From Fidelibacterota bacterium (GTDB lineage: Bacteria; Fidelibacterota; Marinisomatia; Marinisomatales; SCKK01), in contig JADFPG010000001.1 of assembly GCA_022562455.1 (NCBI GenBank), positions 43,281 to 107,280 on the forward strand: 64,000 nt of DNA, in the 5' to 3' direction. Under the pieces are notes generated by a model. It saw only the letters and a list, made by a program, of their open reading frames with translations, was not told where the DNA came from and did no database searches. Both the position numbers and the translations under genes were made by a program. Each line of letters begins with the position of its first letter. The first letter of the stretch is position 1. Positions 8,413 through 16,448 of the stretch are shown here, piece by piece.

Positions 8413-9528
8413 TTATGATTTTACTTTTCGTACGGATATTTTTTCAGCTCTCCCGTTAGAAGCTTTTAGTTGCTCAAAAAGCGCCTTTTGTTTTTTATTT
8501 AAAGAAGTAGGCGTTTTCACCTGGATTCGCACGAATTGATCTCCTCTCCGGCTCCCCCTTAGCTGTGTGAAACCTTTTCCACGCATTCTCAAAATCTTAC
8601 CGGACTGGATGCCTGGTGGAATTGTCAATTTAGCTTTTCCTGTAAGGGTTGGTATTTCAACAGCATCCCCGAGAACTGCTTGATAAATAGGAACTTCCAA
8701 TTCAGTTAATACATCATTCCCATGGCGTGTAAAATATTTGTGTTCTTTCTCTTCAAAAACAACGTAAAGATCACCTGCTGGTTGACCTCTTTCACCTTTA
8801 CTACCCTGTCCTGTTAATGTCATATAATTCCCAGTAGATACTCCCGCTGGAACTTTTATAGTTATTTCCACCTTTTTACTGATACGACCCGCACCGGCGC
8901 ATTTACGACATGGATTTGAAATGATTTCACCCGTCCCATTACAGCGGGGACATTCAGTTACATTAACAAATTGTCCAAGTATAGATCTTGTAACTTGACG
9001 CAATTCACCAGAACCATTACAGGTAATACACCTGGACGGCATGTGTCCTGAAGCTGCACCCAACCCAATACATTCTTTACATGTTTCGTATCGCTTAACT
9101 TTAATTGTTTTGGTGACCCCCGAGTAAATCTCTTCAAGGTCTACGGGAAGAGAAATTCTTAAATCACCTCCTTTTCGACTTCTACTCCTCGCTCTTCGCC
9201 CACCACCAAAAAAGTCTTCGAATGAGCCGAATCCATCCATAAAGGTGCGCAATGCATCAGAAAGATCGAAGTCCTGAAATCCAAATCCTCCAAAACCACC
9301 CGCTTCCTCTATACCTGAATGCCCAAACTGATTATATTGTGTTCGTTTTTGGGAATTACTAAGTACCGAATAAGCTTCTGCTGCCTCTTTAAATTGTATT
9401 TCTGCCTCATTATTTCCGGGATTTCTATCCGGATGATATTTCATTGCCAATTTACGATAAGCCCTTTTAATTTCGGATTCATCAGCGTTTCGATCAACGC
9501 CCAATACATCATAGTAGTCTCGTTTCAT
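8413..9528 (-). CDS. dnaJ: Chaperone protein DnaJ (Hsp40)
   Basis: 371 residues with all classical modules. A J domain (1-70) carries HPD at 32-34 for stimulating DnaK ATPase, followed by a Gly/Phe-rich linker (GGFGGFGF). The zinc domain has four CxxCxGxG repeats (CKECIGLG, CITCNGSG, CPRCNGTG, CRKCAGAG), and the C-terminal substrate-binding and dimerisation region follows. ATG overlaps the grpE stop by four bases. It acts with DnaK, whose gene is not in this window. Confidence 0.97.
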   Translation of the reverse strand: MKRDYYDVLGVDRNADESEIKRAYRKLAMKYHPDRNPGNNEAEIQFKEAAEAYSVLSNSQKRTQYNQFGHSGIEEAGGFGGFGFQDFDLSDALRTFMDGFGSFEDFFGGGRRARSRSRKGGDLRISLPVDLEEIYSGVTKTIKVKRYETCKECIGLGAASGHMPSRCITCNGSGELRQVTRSILGQFVNVTECPRCNGTGEIISNPCRKCAGAGRISKKVEITIKVPAGVSTGNYMTLTGQGSKGERGQPAGDLYVVFEEKEHKYFTRHGNDVLTELEVPIYQAVLGDAVEIPTLTGKAKLTIPPGIQSGKILRMRGKGFTQLRGSRRGDQFVRIQVKTPTSLNKKQKALFEQLKASNGRAEKISVRKVKS

Positions 9529-10106
9529 TTCACAGATTTCTCTTTTTTCTGTTGTCCAGTACTCACCACAACTTTTGCATGTCGAATCACTCTATCCTTA
9601 TATTGATATCCTTTCTCAAACTCTGATATTACTTCGTGTTCTCCGTGCTTTTCAGAAGGTTGCATCATAAGGGCATCATGTAAATCAGGATCAAATTGCG
9701 ATCCAATTGAGTCAAACGGTTTTACCCCGACTTCTCTTAAATTCTTCAATAATTTTCCCAATATCATAGTCATACCATCAGCAATGGAAACAACATTCTC
9801 CCCCGAATATTCGGGGTCACCATTTACCGAATCTAACATTCTTTCCAAGTCATCGATCACAGGAAGAAATAACTTTATTATGTTTTCTCCCTTATATTCC
9901 AAAATCCTTATGATTTCACGGTCTTTCCTTTTGCGATAATTATCAAACTCCGCTTTGAGCCGAAGATGCCGGTTTTCAATATTAGTCAAAGATTCCTTTA
10001 ACACCTTTATCTCTTTTGTAAGGAGTACAGTTTCTTTCTTTTTTACCGGCTTTTTCTTTTTAGATGTCGCCGTTTTTTTACTGTTTGTTGATTTTTTAGT
10101 CGGCAT
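9525..10106 (-). CDS. grpE: Nucleotide exchange factor GrpE
   Basis: 193 residues. A Lys/Ser/Thr-rich, probably disordered head (1-28) precedes a long coiled coil that contains the family signature RLKAEFDNYRKRKDRE. The compact beta domain follows, with FDPDLHDALMM and YKDRVIRHAKVVVS. GrpE releases ADP from DnaK. Four-base overlap with dnaJ and 13 bases from hrcA indicate one transcript in the order hrcA-grpE-dnaJ. Confidence 0.96.
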   Translation of the reverse strand: MPTKKSTNSKKTATSKKKKPVKKKETVLLTKEIKVLKESLTNIENRHLRLKAEFDNYRKRKDREIIRILEYKGENIIKLFLPVIDDLERMLDSVNGDPEYSGENVVSIADGMTMILGKLLKNLREVGVKPFDSIGSQFDPDLHDALMMQPSEKHGEHEVISEFEKGYQYKDRVIRHAKVVVSTGQQKKEKSVK

Positions 10107-10119
10107 TAGATTAATAGTT

Positions 10120-11154
10120 TTACACCTGCTTTAATACATTTGTTAATAGGGTGATTACCGCATATGCCTGACGGTATGCCATTCTAGTGGGTCCGATAAT
10201 GCCCATTCGACCATTCAAATCGCCTAGTTTAAACTTACTTGTCACAATAGAGCAATCTTGAATTGCCTCTTCTTCATTTTCTTGACCAATCAATGATTCC
10301 GTTTCCATTTCACTTAACTCATTGGATAATGATTGAATGAAAAATTCATCATTATCCAGAACAGATACCACCGATTGAATAAATTGTGACTCATTGAATT
10401 CGGGATTTTGTAACAACAGATCTTTATTAGAGGTATATACTTTCCCCTGTTCTTCCGTAATGAAAATAGAATTCACATTCCTGATCAGAAATGATACCAA
10501 TTCATCCTTGGATACTTCACTTTCCTTTAATCGATCACCTATTGTTTGGTGAATTTCCTCGATTGATAGTCCGAGAAGCCGTTCCCTAAGGATTGATGCT
10601 GTAAATACTAACTGTGATGAACGAATTTCAGATTCGAGTTCGAGTATAATGGATTTTACGTTGTCGGATTGAAAACCCAGTATCAATAATATTTTACCAG
10701 AGCTTAACAGGACCAAATCCAGATCAGTAAGGACAATATTTTGAGAAAGTGAAAAAAAAGCGAATCCAAATAAGTACGAAATCGCAGATAAAGAATCTGC
10801 TGTCTTCTGCAAGATTTTTTCGACATTAAACGCTACTTCCTCAAGCTCCCTTTTGAAATGTAATATCTCGTTTTTTAGCGGGGGTTCTATTTCCATCAAT
10901 TCGTCCACATAAAACCGATATCCAAGGTTAGTTGGAACACGACCGGAAGAGCTATGAAGATGATCTAAAAGACCAACCCCTTCCAGAGAATGTAAGGTGT
11001 GACGGATAGAAGCTGTACTCAAATTTATCTGGAATTTATTCTTCAGCCTAATTGACGGTACGGGTGCAGCATTTTCAATAAAATCTTCAATAACATATTT
11101 CAAAATGTTTTTTCCCCTCTGAGAAAGGTCTGATTTTGTTTCAAATTTTGTCAT
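10120..11154 (-). CDS. hrcA: Heat-inducible transcription repressor HrcA
   Basis: 344 residues. The winged-helix DNA-binding domain (about 1-90) includes TASIRHTLHSLEGVGLLDHLHSSSGRVPTNLGYRFYVDELM, the most conserved HrcA stretch. A GAF-like dimerisation domain with GRMGIIGPTRMAYRQA near the C-terminus follows. HrcA represses chaperone operons through the CIRCE inverted repeat in many bacteria. No CIRCE match was seen upstream of this gene or of the GroES-like gene at 54642, so the local target is not evident. Confidence 0.95.
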   Translation of the reverse strand: MTKFETKSDLSQRGKNILKYVIEDFIENAAPVPSIRLKNKFQINLSTASIRHTLHSLEGVGLLDHLHSSSGRVPTNLGYRFYVDELMEIEPPLKNEILHFKRELEEVAFNVEKILQKTADSLSAISYLFGFAFFSLSQNIVLTDLDLVLLSSGKILLILGFQSDNVKSIILELESEIRSSQLVFTASILRERLLGLSIEEIHQTIGDRLKESEVSKDELVSFLIRNVNSIFITEEQGKVYTSNKDLLLQNPEFNESQFIQSVVSVLDNDEFFIQSLSNELSEMETESLIGQENEEEAIQDCSIVTSKFKLGDLNGRMGIIGPTRMAYRQAYAVITLLTNVLKQV

Positions 11155-11233
11155 AATCCCATTCTTATAGTTATTAAAAATTAAGATATGGAATATGTAG
11201 AATCAAGGTCTTATGTTCGTCCGGAAGAGCATA

Positions 11234-12103
11234 TTACTTTAAAAATTTTCTTACCGCTTGACGACTGGCAATTAATGAAAATAGAACCATAAGCCCAACA
11301 AATTGCCACATAACCTGCCAATCCCAATGAATTTTATATCGTGTAAATACGGCAAGAAAATAATTAGAGACTCTTATAAATCCATAAGCGAAACTCCCAG
11401 CAAGCATTGCAGCAATAAATCCTTCAATCATTCCCTCTACCATAAATGGAAACCGGACAAATCGATTGGTTGCACCTACTAATTTTAACGCTCGAATCAG
11501 GTCCCGGCGAGAATAGATAGTCAGTCTGATTGTGTTAAAAATTAAGATCATGGTACCAAAAAGTATAATCACAAAAATCCCGGTGACGATGGTAAAAAAA
11601 CCCTGATAGTATCTCTCAATTATGGTTATTAGTCTCCCCTGATACCGTACTTCCTCAACGTCCTTAATCATTTTTATCTGATTCACGATGGGATGAACAT
11701 CAAACTTTTTTTTCACATTCTCATCAAATTTTACCACACAACTGGATGGTAGTGGATTTTCTCTAAGAAGATCAAACAGGTTTTCCCCGAATTCCCGTTC
11801 GAATATTTCCGCTGCCTCCTGTTTGGTTACCAGATTGGCAGATTTTACGCCTCTTATTTTTATGATTTCATCCACATGACGACTCGCCTCACTGTCACTA
11901 ATCACAGGAGAGAAAAATACCTGGAGTTCATATTGGGAGCGTGCAACTTTTATTATTCTTGAAAAATCCTGCCCTGTTATCCCTCCAAAAACAACGAAAC
12001 TCATGGCTATAGAAATAGCAAAAATCGATGCAAATACTGATAATTTTTCGCGCCAGAGGTTTTTAAAGCCTTCTGCAATCAAGTATAGAAAAGTTTCCAT
12101 CAT
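11234..12103 (-). CDS. ftsX: Cell-division ABC transporter permease FtsX
   Basis: 289 residues. An N-terminal membrane helix (about 22-44) precedes an extracytoplasmic loop with the FtsX-type ECD (YELQVFFSP, VKSANLVTKQEAAEIFEREFGENLFDLLRENPLPSS). Three C-terminal membrane helices follow, with RRDLIRALKLVGATNRFVRFPFMVEG between them. FtsEX couples ATP hydrolysis to activation of peptidoglycan hydrolases at the septum. ATG overlaps the ftsE stop by four bases (ATGATGG arrangement). Confidence 0.94.
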   Translation of the reverse strand: MMETFLYLIAEGFKNLWREKLSVFASIFAISIAMSFVVFGGITGQDFSRIIKVARSQYELQVFFSPVISDSEASRHVDEIIKIRGVKSANLVTKQEAAEIFEREFGENLFDLLRENPLPSSCVVKFDENVKKKFDVHPIVNQIKMIKDVEEVRYQGRLITIIERYYQGFFTIVTGIFVIILFGTMILIFNTIRLTIYSRRDLIRALKLVGATNRFVRFPFMVEGMIEGFIAAMLAGSFAYGFIRVSNYFLAVFTRYKIHWDWQVMWQFVGLMVLFSLIASRQAVRKFLK

Positions 12104-12750
12104 CCACTAACACGGCCATCCACAACTTCAATAAATCGATGACCGCGATCTTTTATAAGATTATAGTTGTGCGATGCCATGATTACAGCCGTACCCTCTT
12201 TATTAATTTGTTCTAATAATGTCAATATCTTAAAGGATGAAACAGGATCAAGATTTCCTGTAGGTTCATCCGCAAGAATTACAATTGGATCTTTTACAAT
12301 AGCTCTAGCGAGAGATACTATCTGCTGTTCGCCCCCTGACAGCTCAGAAGGGTAGTGACTCGCCTTATTGGAAATATCAAGTTCATCTAAAACGTGATAA
12401 ACTTTTGATTTGATTTCCCTTTTCTTTTCCCCTCTAACCCTTAATGGCAGCGCAATATTCTCAAAAACATTTCTATCCGAAAGTAACTCAAATTCCTGAA
12501 AAACCATCCCTACTTTTCTTCTTAATAAAGGAATCTGCCTTTGTTTTATTTTTGAGGAATTATACTTGTCTACAACTACCTTCCCTTTCTCAGGAAATAT
12601 TTCCATATAAACTAATTTTAATAGAATTGTTTTTCCTGCACCTGTAGGTCCAATCACAAAGACAAATTCTCCTTTTTCTATTTCAAATGTAGCATCGAAC
12701 AACCCTGCACCTTTTACAAAGGTACAAGTAACATTATCGAACCAAATCAT
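12100..12750 (-). CDS. ftsE: Cell-division ABC transporter ATP-binding protein FtsE
   Basis: 216 residues, a stand-alone ABC ATPase. Walker A is GPTGAGKT (about 34-41), the signature LSGGEQQ is near 137, and Walker B with the catalytic Glu is VILADEPTGNLD. It pairs with FtsX immediately downstream, and the pair order ftsE-ftsX is nearly universal. It could be mistaken for LolD-type ATPases, but the coupled ftsX decides it. Confidence 0.95.
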   Translation of the reverse strand: MIWFDNVTCTFVKGAGLFDATFEIEKGEFVFVIGPTGAGKTILLKLVYMEIFPEKGKVVVDKYNSSKIKQRQIPLLRRKVGMVFQEFELLSDRNVFENIALPLRVRGEKKREIKSKVYHVLDELDISNKASHYPSELSGGEQQIVSLARAIVKDPIVILADEPTGNLDPVSSFKILTLLEQINKEGTAVIMASHNYNLIKDRGHRFIEVVDGRVSG

Positions 12751-12823
12751 TGCTTATTACAACGAATAAGTGGGTACGACATAGCCGTAAGATTCCTCGA
12801 CAACACGAAAAAAACATACCTAC

Positions 12824-12946
12824 ATCCCGAAAAGTTTCGGGACTCTCCGTGACCTATGATCCAAAGGGTCTCCTATGGAGGAAAAATTCCCCGCCTGCGT
12901 GATCCCGAAGTTTCGGGAGGCAGGCCTACCTGATAGTAGGCAGGTA
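12824..12946. repeat. Mosaic GC-rich palindromic repeat, copy 2
   Basis: It occupies most of the 318-base gap between ftsE and the cation exchanger. It contains CCCGAAAAGTTTCGGG (12827-12842), a core GTGACCTATGATCCAAAG...GTCTCCTATGGAGG (12849-12882) nearly identical to 30066-30099, and GAAAAATTCCCCGCCTG shared with copy 1 in the opposite orientation. CCCGAAGTTTCGGG and a small CCTAC/GTAGG hairpin follow. The rest of 12751-13068 shows nothing recognisable. Confidence 0.85.
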
Positions 12947-13068
12947 ATACAGCAAAATAGACTATGCATTTGATCACGAACACACCACTGATGTTCTATA
13001 ATTCCATAAGAGGAATTCTCTCAGTTCCTTTCCAGTTCAACAGTTTTGAAAAACATATTCACTTTATC

Positions 13069-13989
13069 TTACCAGAAAGTATAAATCCAACGGCTCAACC
13101 CAATGATCACTAGCACGACTCCTTCTCTTCGGGAAATAACCCATCCTGTGCGCATGAAAATTAACACCAGTATAACCATTAGAGTCAGAAGAATCAGATT
13201 AGATCTGGCATCGGCATCAACAGGAAGATTTCTCAGAATTGCTGCCAATCCCAGAACGCCAAAAAGATTAAAAATATCACTGCCAATGAGGTTGCCGACT
13301 GAAATGCCGTAGCGACCACGGAGGGCAGCCACCAATGACGTGGCAAATTCAGGCGCCGAAGTCCCGGCTGCTACAATGGTTGTCCCTATTACCCATTCAG
13401 AAACTCCCATGATTTTTGCCAAGCTAACTGCTGAAATCACCAGGAAGTGGGATCCACCCAACACCATTCCCATTCCCAACAATAATAACATTGGATCCTG
13501 CCATCTAAACTTTCCTATGGTTACCTCAACTCCCGCAGGCTCCCTTTTAAAATATAGGTAAGAAAGATAAACAATGAGGAGAACAAAGAGGATTATGCCC
13601 TCAGTTCGGTTCAGACTCAAGTTCCACAAAAAACCAACCAATAGGATTGCCCCGAACAGCAAAAAAAAACCATCCCTCTGAATAATAGTTTTATTAGTTT
13701 TGAGACTATGGATGATTGCTGTGCCTCCAAGGATAAATCCCAGATTGAATATGTTGGAACCAACAATATTTCCTACTGAAATATCAGACATTCCTCTGAA
13801 GGCGGCTAAAATTGTCACCCCAAACTCCGGTGCGGAAGTGCCAAATGCCACTATTGTCAGCCCGATCACTAACTCCGAAACTCCCAGACGGTTTGCAACT
13901 CTAATCGCTGCATCAACCAGCCATGTAGCCCCTTTCCCAATAACTACAATAGTAAGAAGAATAATTGTAATATCTTTTAGAATTTCCAT
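13069..13989 (-). CDS. Calcium/sodium antiporter, CaCA family (YrbG-like)
   Basis: 306 residues made of two homologous halves of about five membrane helices each. Both alpha-repeats are clear: IVAFGTSAPEFGVTI with GNIVGSNIFNLG in the first half, and IVAAGTSAPEFATSL with GNLIGSDIFNLFG in the second. The acidic Glu of each GTSAPEF motif forms the Ca2+ site. The family exports calcium (or other cations) in exchange for Na+ or H+; the ions cannot be fixed from sequence. The gene stands alone between repeat elements on both sides. Confidence 0.93.
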   Translation of the reverse strand: MEILKDITIILLTIVVIGKGATWLVDAAIRVANRLGVSELVIGLTIVAFGTSAPEFGVTILAAFRGMSDISVGNIVGSNIFNLGFILGGTAIIHSLKTNKTIIQRDGFFLLFGAILLVGFLWNLSLNRTEGIILFVLLIVYLSYLYFKREPAGVEVTIGKFRWQDPMLLLLGMGMVLGGSHFLVISAVSLAKIMGVSEWVIGTTIVAAGTSAPEFATSLVAALRGRYGISVGNLIGSDIFNLFGVLGLAAILRNLPVDADARSNLILLTLMVILVLIFMRTGWVISRREGVVLVIIGLSRWIYTFW

Positions 13990-14009
13990 TATTTCCTAAC
14001 TTGATTGTA

Positions 14010-14190
14010 CCTGCCTCCCGATCCCAACGCTGTCGGGAGGATCGTTCCCGCCACAAAGAAGGCGGACAGGCAGGCGGGTAGGCATTTTCATTTTTTTCCG
14101 TCGGTGATTCCGTCAGCTGACGGATCGCCGATCGGGACTTCTACCATCCGATCACCGACCCGTTTCCCGACAAGCTTGTCGGGACGACGT
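14010..14190. repeat. Mosaic GC-rich palindromic repeat, copy 3
   Basis: Nested palindromes between nadD and the exchanger. CCTGCCTCCCGATCC...GTCGGGAGG forms one hairpin. GTCGGTGAT (14100-14108) pairs with ATCACCGAC (14151-14159) around an inner TCCGTCAGCTGACGGA (14109-14124). A perfect 18-bp palindrome CCCGACAAGCTTGTCGGG lies at 14166-14183. The same modules recur in the other copies in different combinations. Confidence 0.85.
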
Positions 14191-14208
14191 CTTAACTTGA
14201 TCTATTCA

Positions 14209-14796
14209 TCACTGAAGATACAATTCTTTTTCCTTAATGTATTCAAGTACTGAATCCAGGACGAGGTATTTAATGCTCAACCCGGAATGGACCCGCTGTC
14301 GAATTTGACTTGATGAGATTTCAACTTGTAATACATTAGAAAACCAGATTTTTGAAAGATATTCCTGAGAGATTTTACTGGGACGAAAACCGGGACGCAA
14401 TGCAACAATAACCTGACTCTCCCGCAAAATTTTTTCGGGATTTTTCCAATTATGAAATTCAATCAGACTGTCACTACCAATAAGGAAATAGATTTCTTCC
14501 CTGGTTAGCTCAAATTCTTCCTTTATTTCTCGGATAGTTTCAATCGAATAAGATACGCCGCCTCTCTTTATTTCTATGTTCGATAATTCAAAATTATCTG
14601 TTTCTATTAACGAAAGTTTGAGCATTTTCAATCTATCCTCGACCGATGAAAATTCTGACGCCTCTTTATGCGGGGGTAAAAAGGCAGGGACAAAAATCAT
14701 CCTGTCAATATTCTCGGATTCCTTAATAGCTTCAGCAATAATTAAATGTCCGATATGAGGGGGATCGAATGTTCCACCAAAAATGCAGACTTTCAT
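14209..14796 (-). CDS. nadD: Nicotinate-nucleotide adenylyltransferase
   Basis: 195 residues. The start MKVCIFGGTFDPPHIGH holds the adenylyltransferase motif (HIGH at 14-17), and ISSSQIRQRV near the C-terminus is the second ATP-binding motif. FLIGSDSLIEFHNWKNPEKIL and IVALRPGF are typical of NadD, which makes deamido-NAD+ from nicotinate mononucleotide. ATG overlaps the bamD stop by four bases, so this metabolic enzyme is the last gene of an outer-membrane-assembly operon. Confidence 0.95.
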   Translation of the reverse strand: MKVCIFGGTFDPPHIGHLIIAEAIKESENIDRMIFVPAFLPPHKEASEFSSVEDRLKMLKLSLIETDNFELSNIEIKRGGVSYSIETIREIKEEFELTREEIYFLIGSDSLIEFHNWKNPEKILRESQVIVALRPGFRPSKISQEYLSKIWFSNVLQVEISSSQIRQRVHSGLSIKYLVLDSVLEYIKEKELYLQ

Positions 14797-15563
14797 GAAC
14801 CGCCCTTGGAACGTTTTTTTGACTGACCATCCGCAATAAGGGATTTCGCCGTTTTCAGAAGTTTCTTATCCTGGAACTTCGACTCATTTTGATCCAAAAA
14901 TTTCTGTGCATCCTCAAGACTATTTTCCTTAATATAAACCTCTATTATTTTTACCCGTGCTTGATCTGCCAATAAAGTATCGTAATAGGTCAAAAGGAGA
15001 TCTTCAAAATAGGATATCGCTGATTTATATTCCTCAAGTTTTATATAAAGAATTCCGGATTCATATACTTTTTTTGCTAATTTATCTCTTAAAGTTCCTA
15101 TCGTTTCAACAGAAGTTTCTCGATAGTCAGAATTTGGATAATCCTCAATAAATTCCTGAAGTTTATCAATAGCTTTTACGGTATAATCCTGATCGTGATA
15201 ATATTTAGGTGATTTTTTAAAATAACTCTGGCAAATCCGCCATCTTGCTTCTTCCACGAAAGGACTATAAGTCATCTGTCTGACTAACCTTTCGTACTCT
15301 GAAATCGCAAGTATATATTCTTTATTTAAAAAGTAAGATTCTGCCAGATAAAATTGGGCATCATCCCCAAGCTCTGTATGCTTTCCCCGCAATAAAACAT
15401 ATTCGAATTCTTCCTGGGCTCGATAATATTTTTTCTTTTCAAAGTAACCCATTCCCTTATTAAACCGTTTTTCAAGATCTTTACCAGACAAATCCACCTT
15501 TGTGGATGAACAACCAAAGAATACAATTACGGCTCCTGCTATGAAAAGAAAAAACCTGTTCAT
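14793..15563 (-). CDS. bamD: BamD-like outer-membrane assembly lipoprotein
   Basis: 256 residues. A lipoprotein signal ends at VIVFFGC with lipidation Cys18, followed by five TPR-like repeats (residues about 30-240). GDDAQFYLAESYFLNKEYILAISEYERL and YPNSDYRETS are typical of BamD (YfiO). BamD links BamA to substrate outer-membrane proteins. The C-terminus is Lys-rich (KKRSKGG). It follows the DUF5683 gene by 14 bases. A general TPR lipoprotein cannot be fully excluded, but length, lipobox and operon with outer-membrane proteins support BamD. Confidence 0.85.
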   Translation of the reverse strand: MNRFFLFIAGAVIVFFGCSSTKVDLSGKDLEKRFNKGMGYFEKKKYYRAQEEFEYVLLRGKHTELGDDAQFYLAESYFLNKEYILAISEYERLVRQMTYSPFVEEARWRICQSYFKKSPKYYHDQDYTVKAIDKLQEFIEDYPNSDYRETSVETIGTLRDKLAKKVYESGILYIKLEEYKSAISYFEDLLLTYYDTLLADQARVKIIEVYIKENSLEDAQKFLDQNESKFQDKKLLKTAKSLIADGQSKKRSKGGS

Positions 15564-15577
15564 ACAAAAAGAAGTCG

Positions 15578-16447
15578 TTACCAGAGCAGAGAGACCTTTA
15601 TTCCACCAATTCCTGTGGAACTATAAGGAGAAAAAAACAAGTTTGTGGTCACATCAATCTTTTTCTTGGAAGACGATTTTTTGACTTCCCAGACTGCATC
15701 AACTGCACTGAATAGATGGTTAAACATGACAGCTGTGATTGAATATTTAGCAAATTTTAACAACTCATTATGTCTGGCGCGCTTGTTTAAATAATCATTT
15801 TTATTATACGTCATAAAAATATTTTCAATATTATTACCTATTTTCTTATCTTCCCGCCACCATTCCGTACTTCCTGTTGAATCAATCCATCCTGAAACGA
15901 ATTGATTATATTTCCCGATGTTCTCATAGAATTCAAGATCACGTACCACCCTGGAGCCCTCGATCAGACCTGCTGTTAAAGTATCTGAAGTTACATAGGT
16001 ACCATCTTCCAGAAGTAGCTGAAGGTGATGCGTACCCTTAATACTTACTTCGGGAAATAAACCAATCCAGTCAACCCAACTTTTTAATGACCAAAAACGG
16101 TCTGCAAAATTCTCAAAAGAGATTCGTGCATTCTCCCCTCTATTGGTATAATCACGCCACATCAACCATCCGCCAATTTCTACTGCGAAAAAGAGAGCCG
16201 ATTTCAATTTCGAACCGGCATACAGTTGACCTCCACCTGGAACAACTAATGATAACATAAGCCCTCGTGCCGGATATTTGTTCAGCTTTGTAACAACTGC
16301 TACTGAGTCCGTATCATTCATCACTTCCGTCAGATTAAGCATAGGTCCATGAAAATCCGGTCGATAATGAAAAATACCGTTACCCGCTTCAACCGAGACC
16401 ACAGATAACAACCCTAAAATGATGAGATGTGTTATTATTTTTTTCAT
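15578..16447 (-). CDS. DUF5683-type exported protein
   Basis: 289 residues. A Sec signal peptide (about 1-21, ending VEAGNG) precedes a segment PARGLMLSLVVPGGGQLYAGSKLKSALFFAVEIGG. This is the hallmark of DUF5683, common in FCB-group bacteria, with two probable membrane-inserted stretches. A middle region carries many aromatic residues, and the C-terminal FFSPYSSTGIGGIKVSLLW resembles a terminal outer-membrane strand. The ATG at 16447 starts one base after the stop of the upstream gene. The molecular function is unknown; the context is outer-membrane biogenesis. Confidence 0.8.
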   Translation of the reverse strand: MKKIITHLIILGLLSVVSVEAGNGIFHYRPDFHGPMLNLTEVMNDTDSVAVVTKLNKYPARGLMLSLVVPGGGQLYAGSKLKSALFFAVEIGGWLMWRDYTNRGENARISFENFADRFWSLKSWVDWIGLFPEVSIKGTHHLQLLLEDGTYVTSDTLTAGLIEGSRVVRDLEFYENIGKYNQFVSGWIDSTGSTEWWREDKKIGNNIENIFMTYNKNDYLNKRARHNELLKFAKYSITAVMFNHLFSAVDAVWEVKKSSSKKKIDVTTNLFFSPYSSTGIGGIKVSLLW

Positions 16448-16448
16448 A

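Noticed and set aside
11155..11233. Search for a CIRCE operator before hrcA
   Set aside because: No TTAGCACTC-type half-site pair is present.
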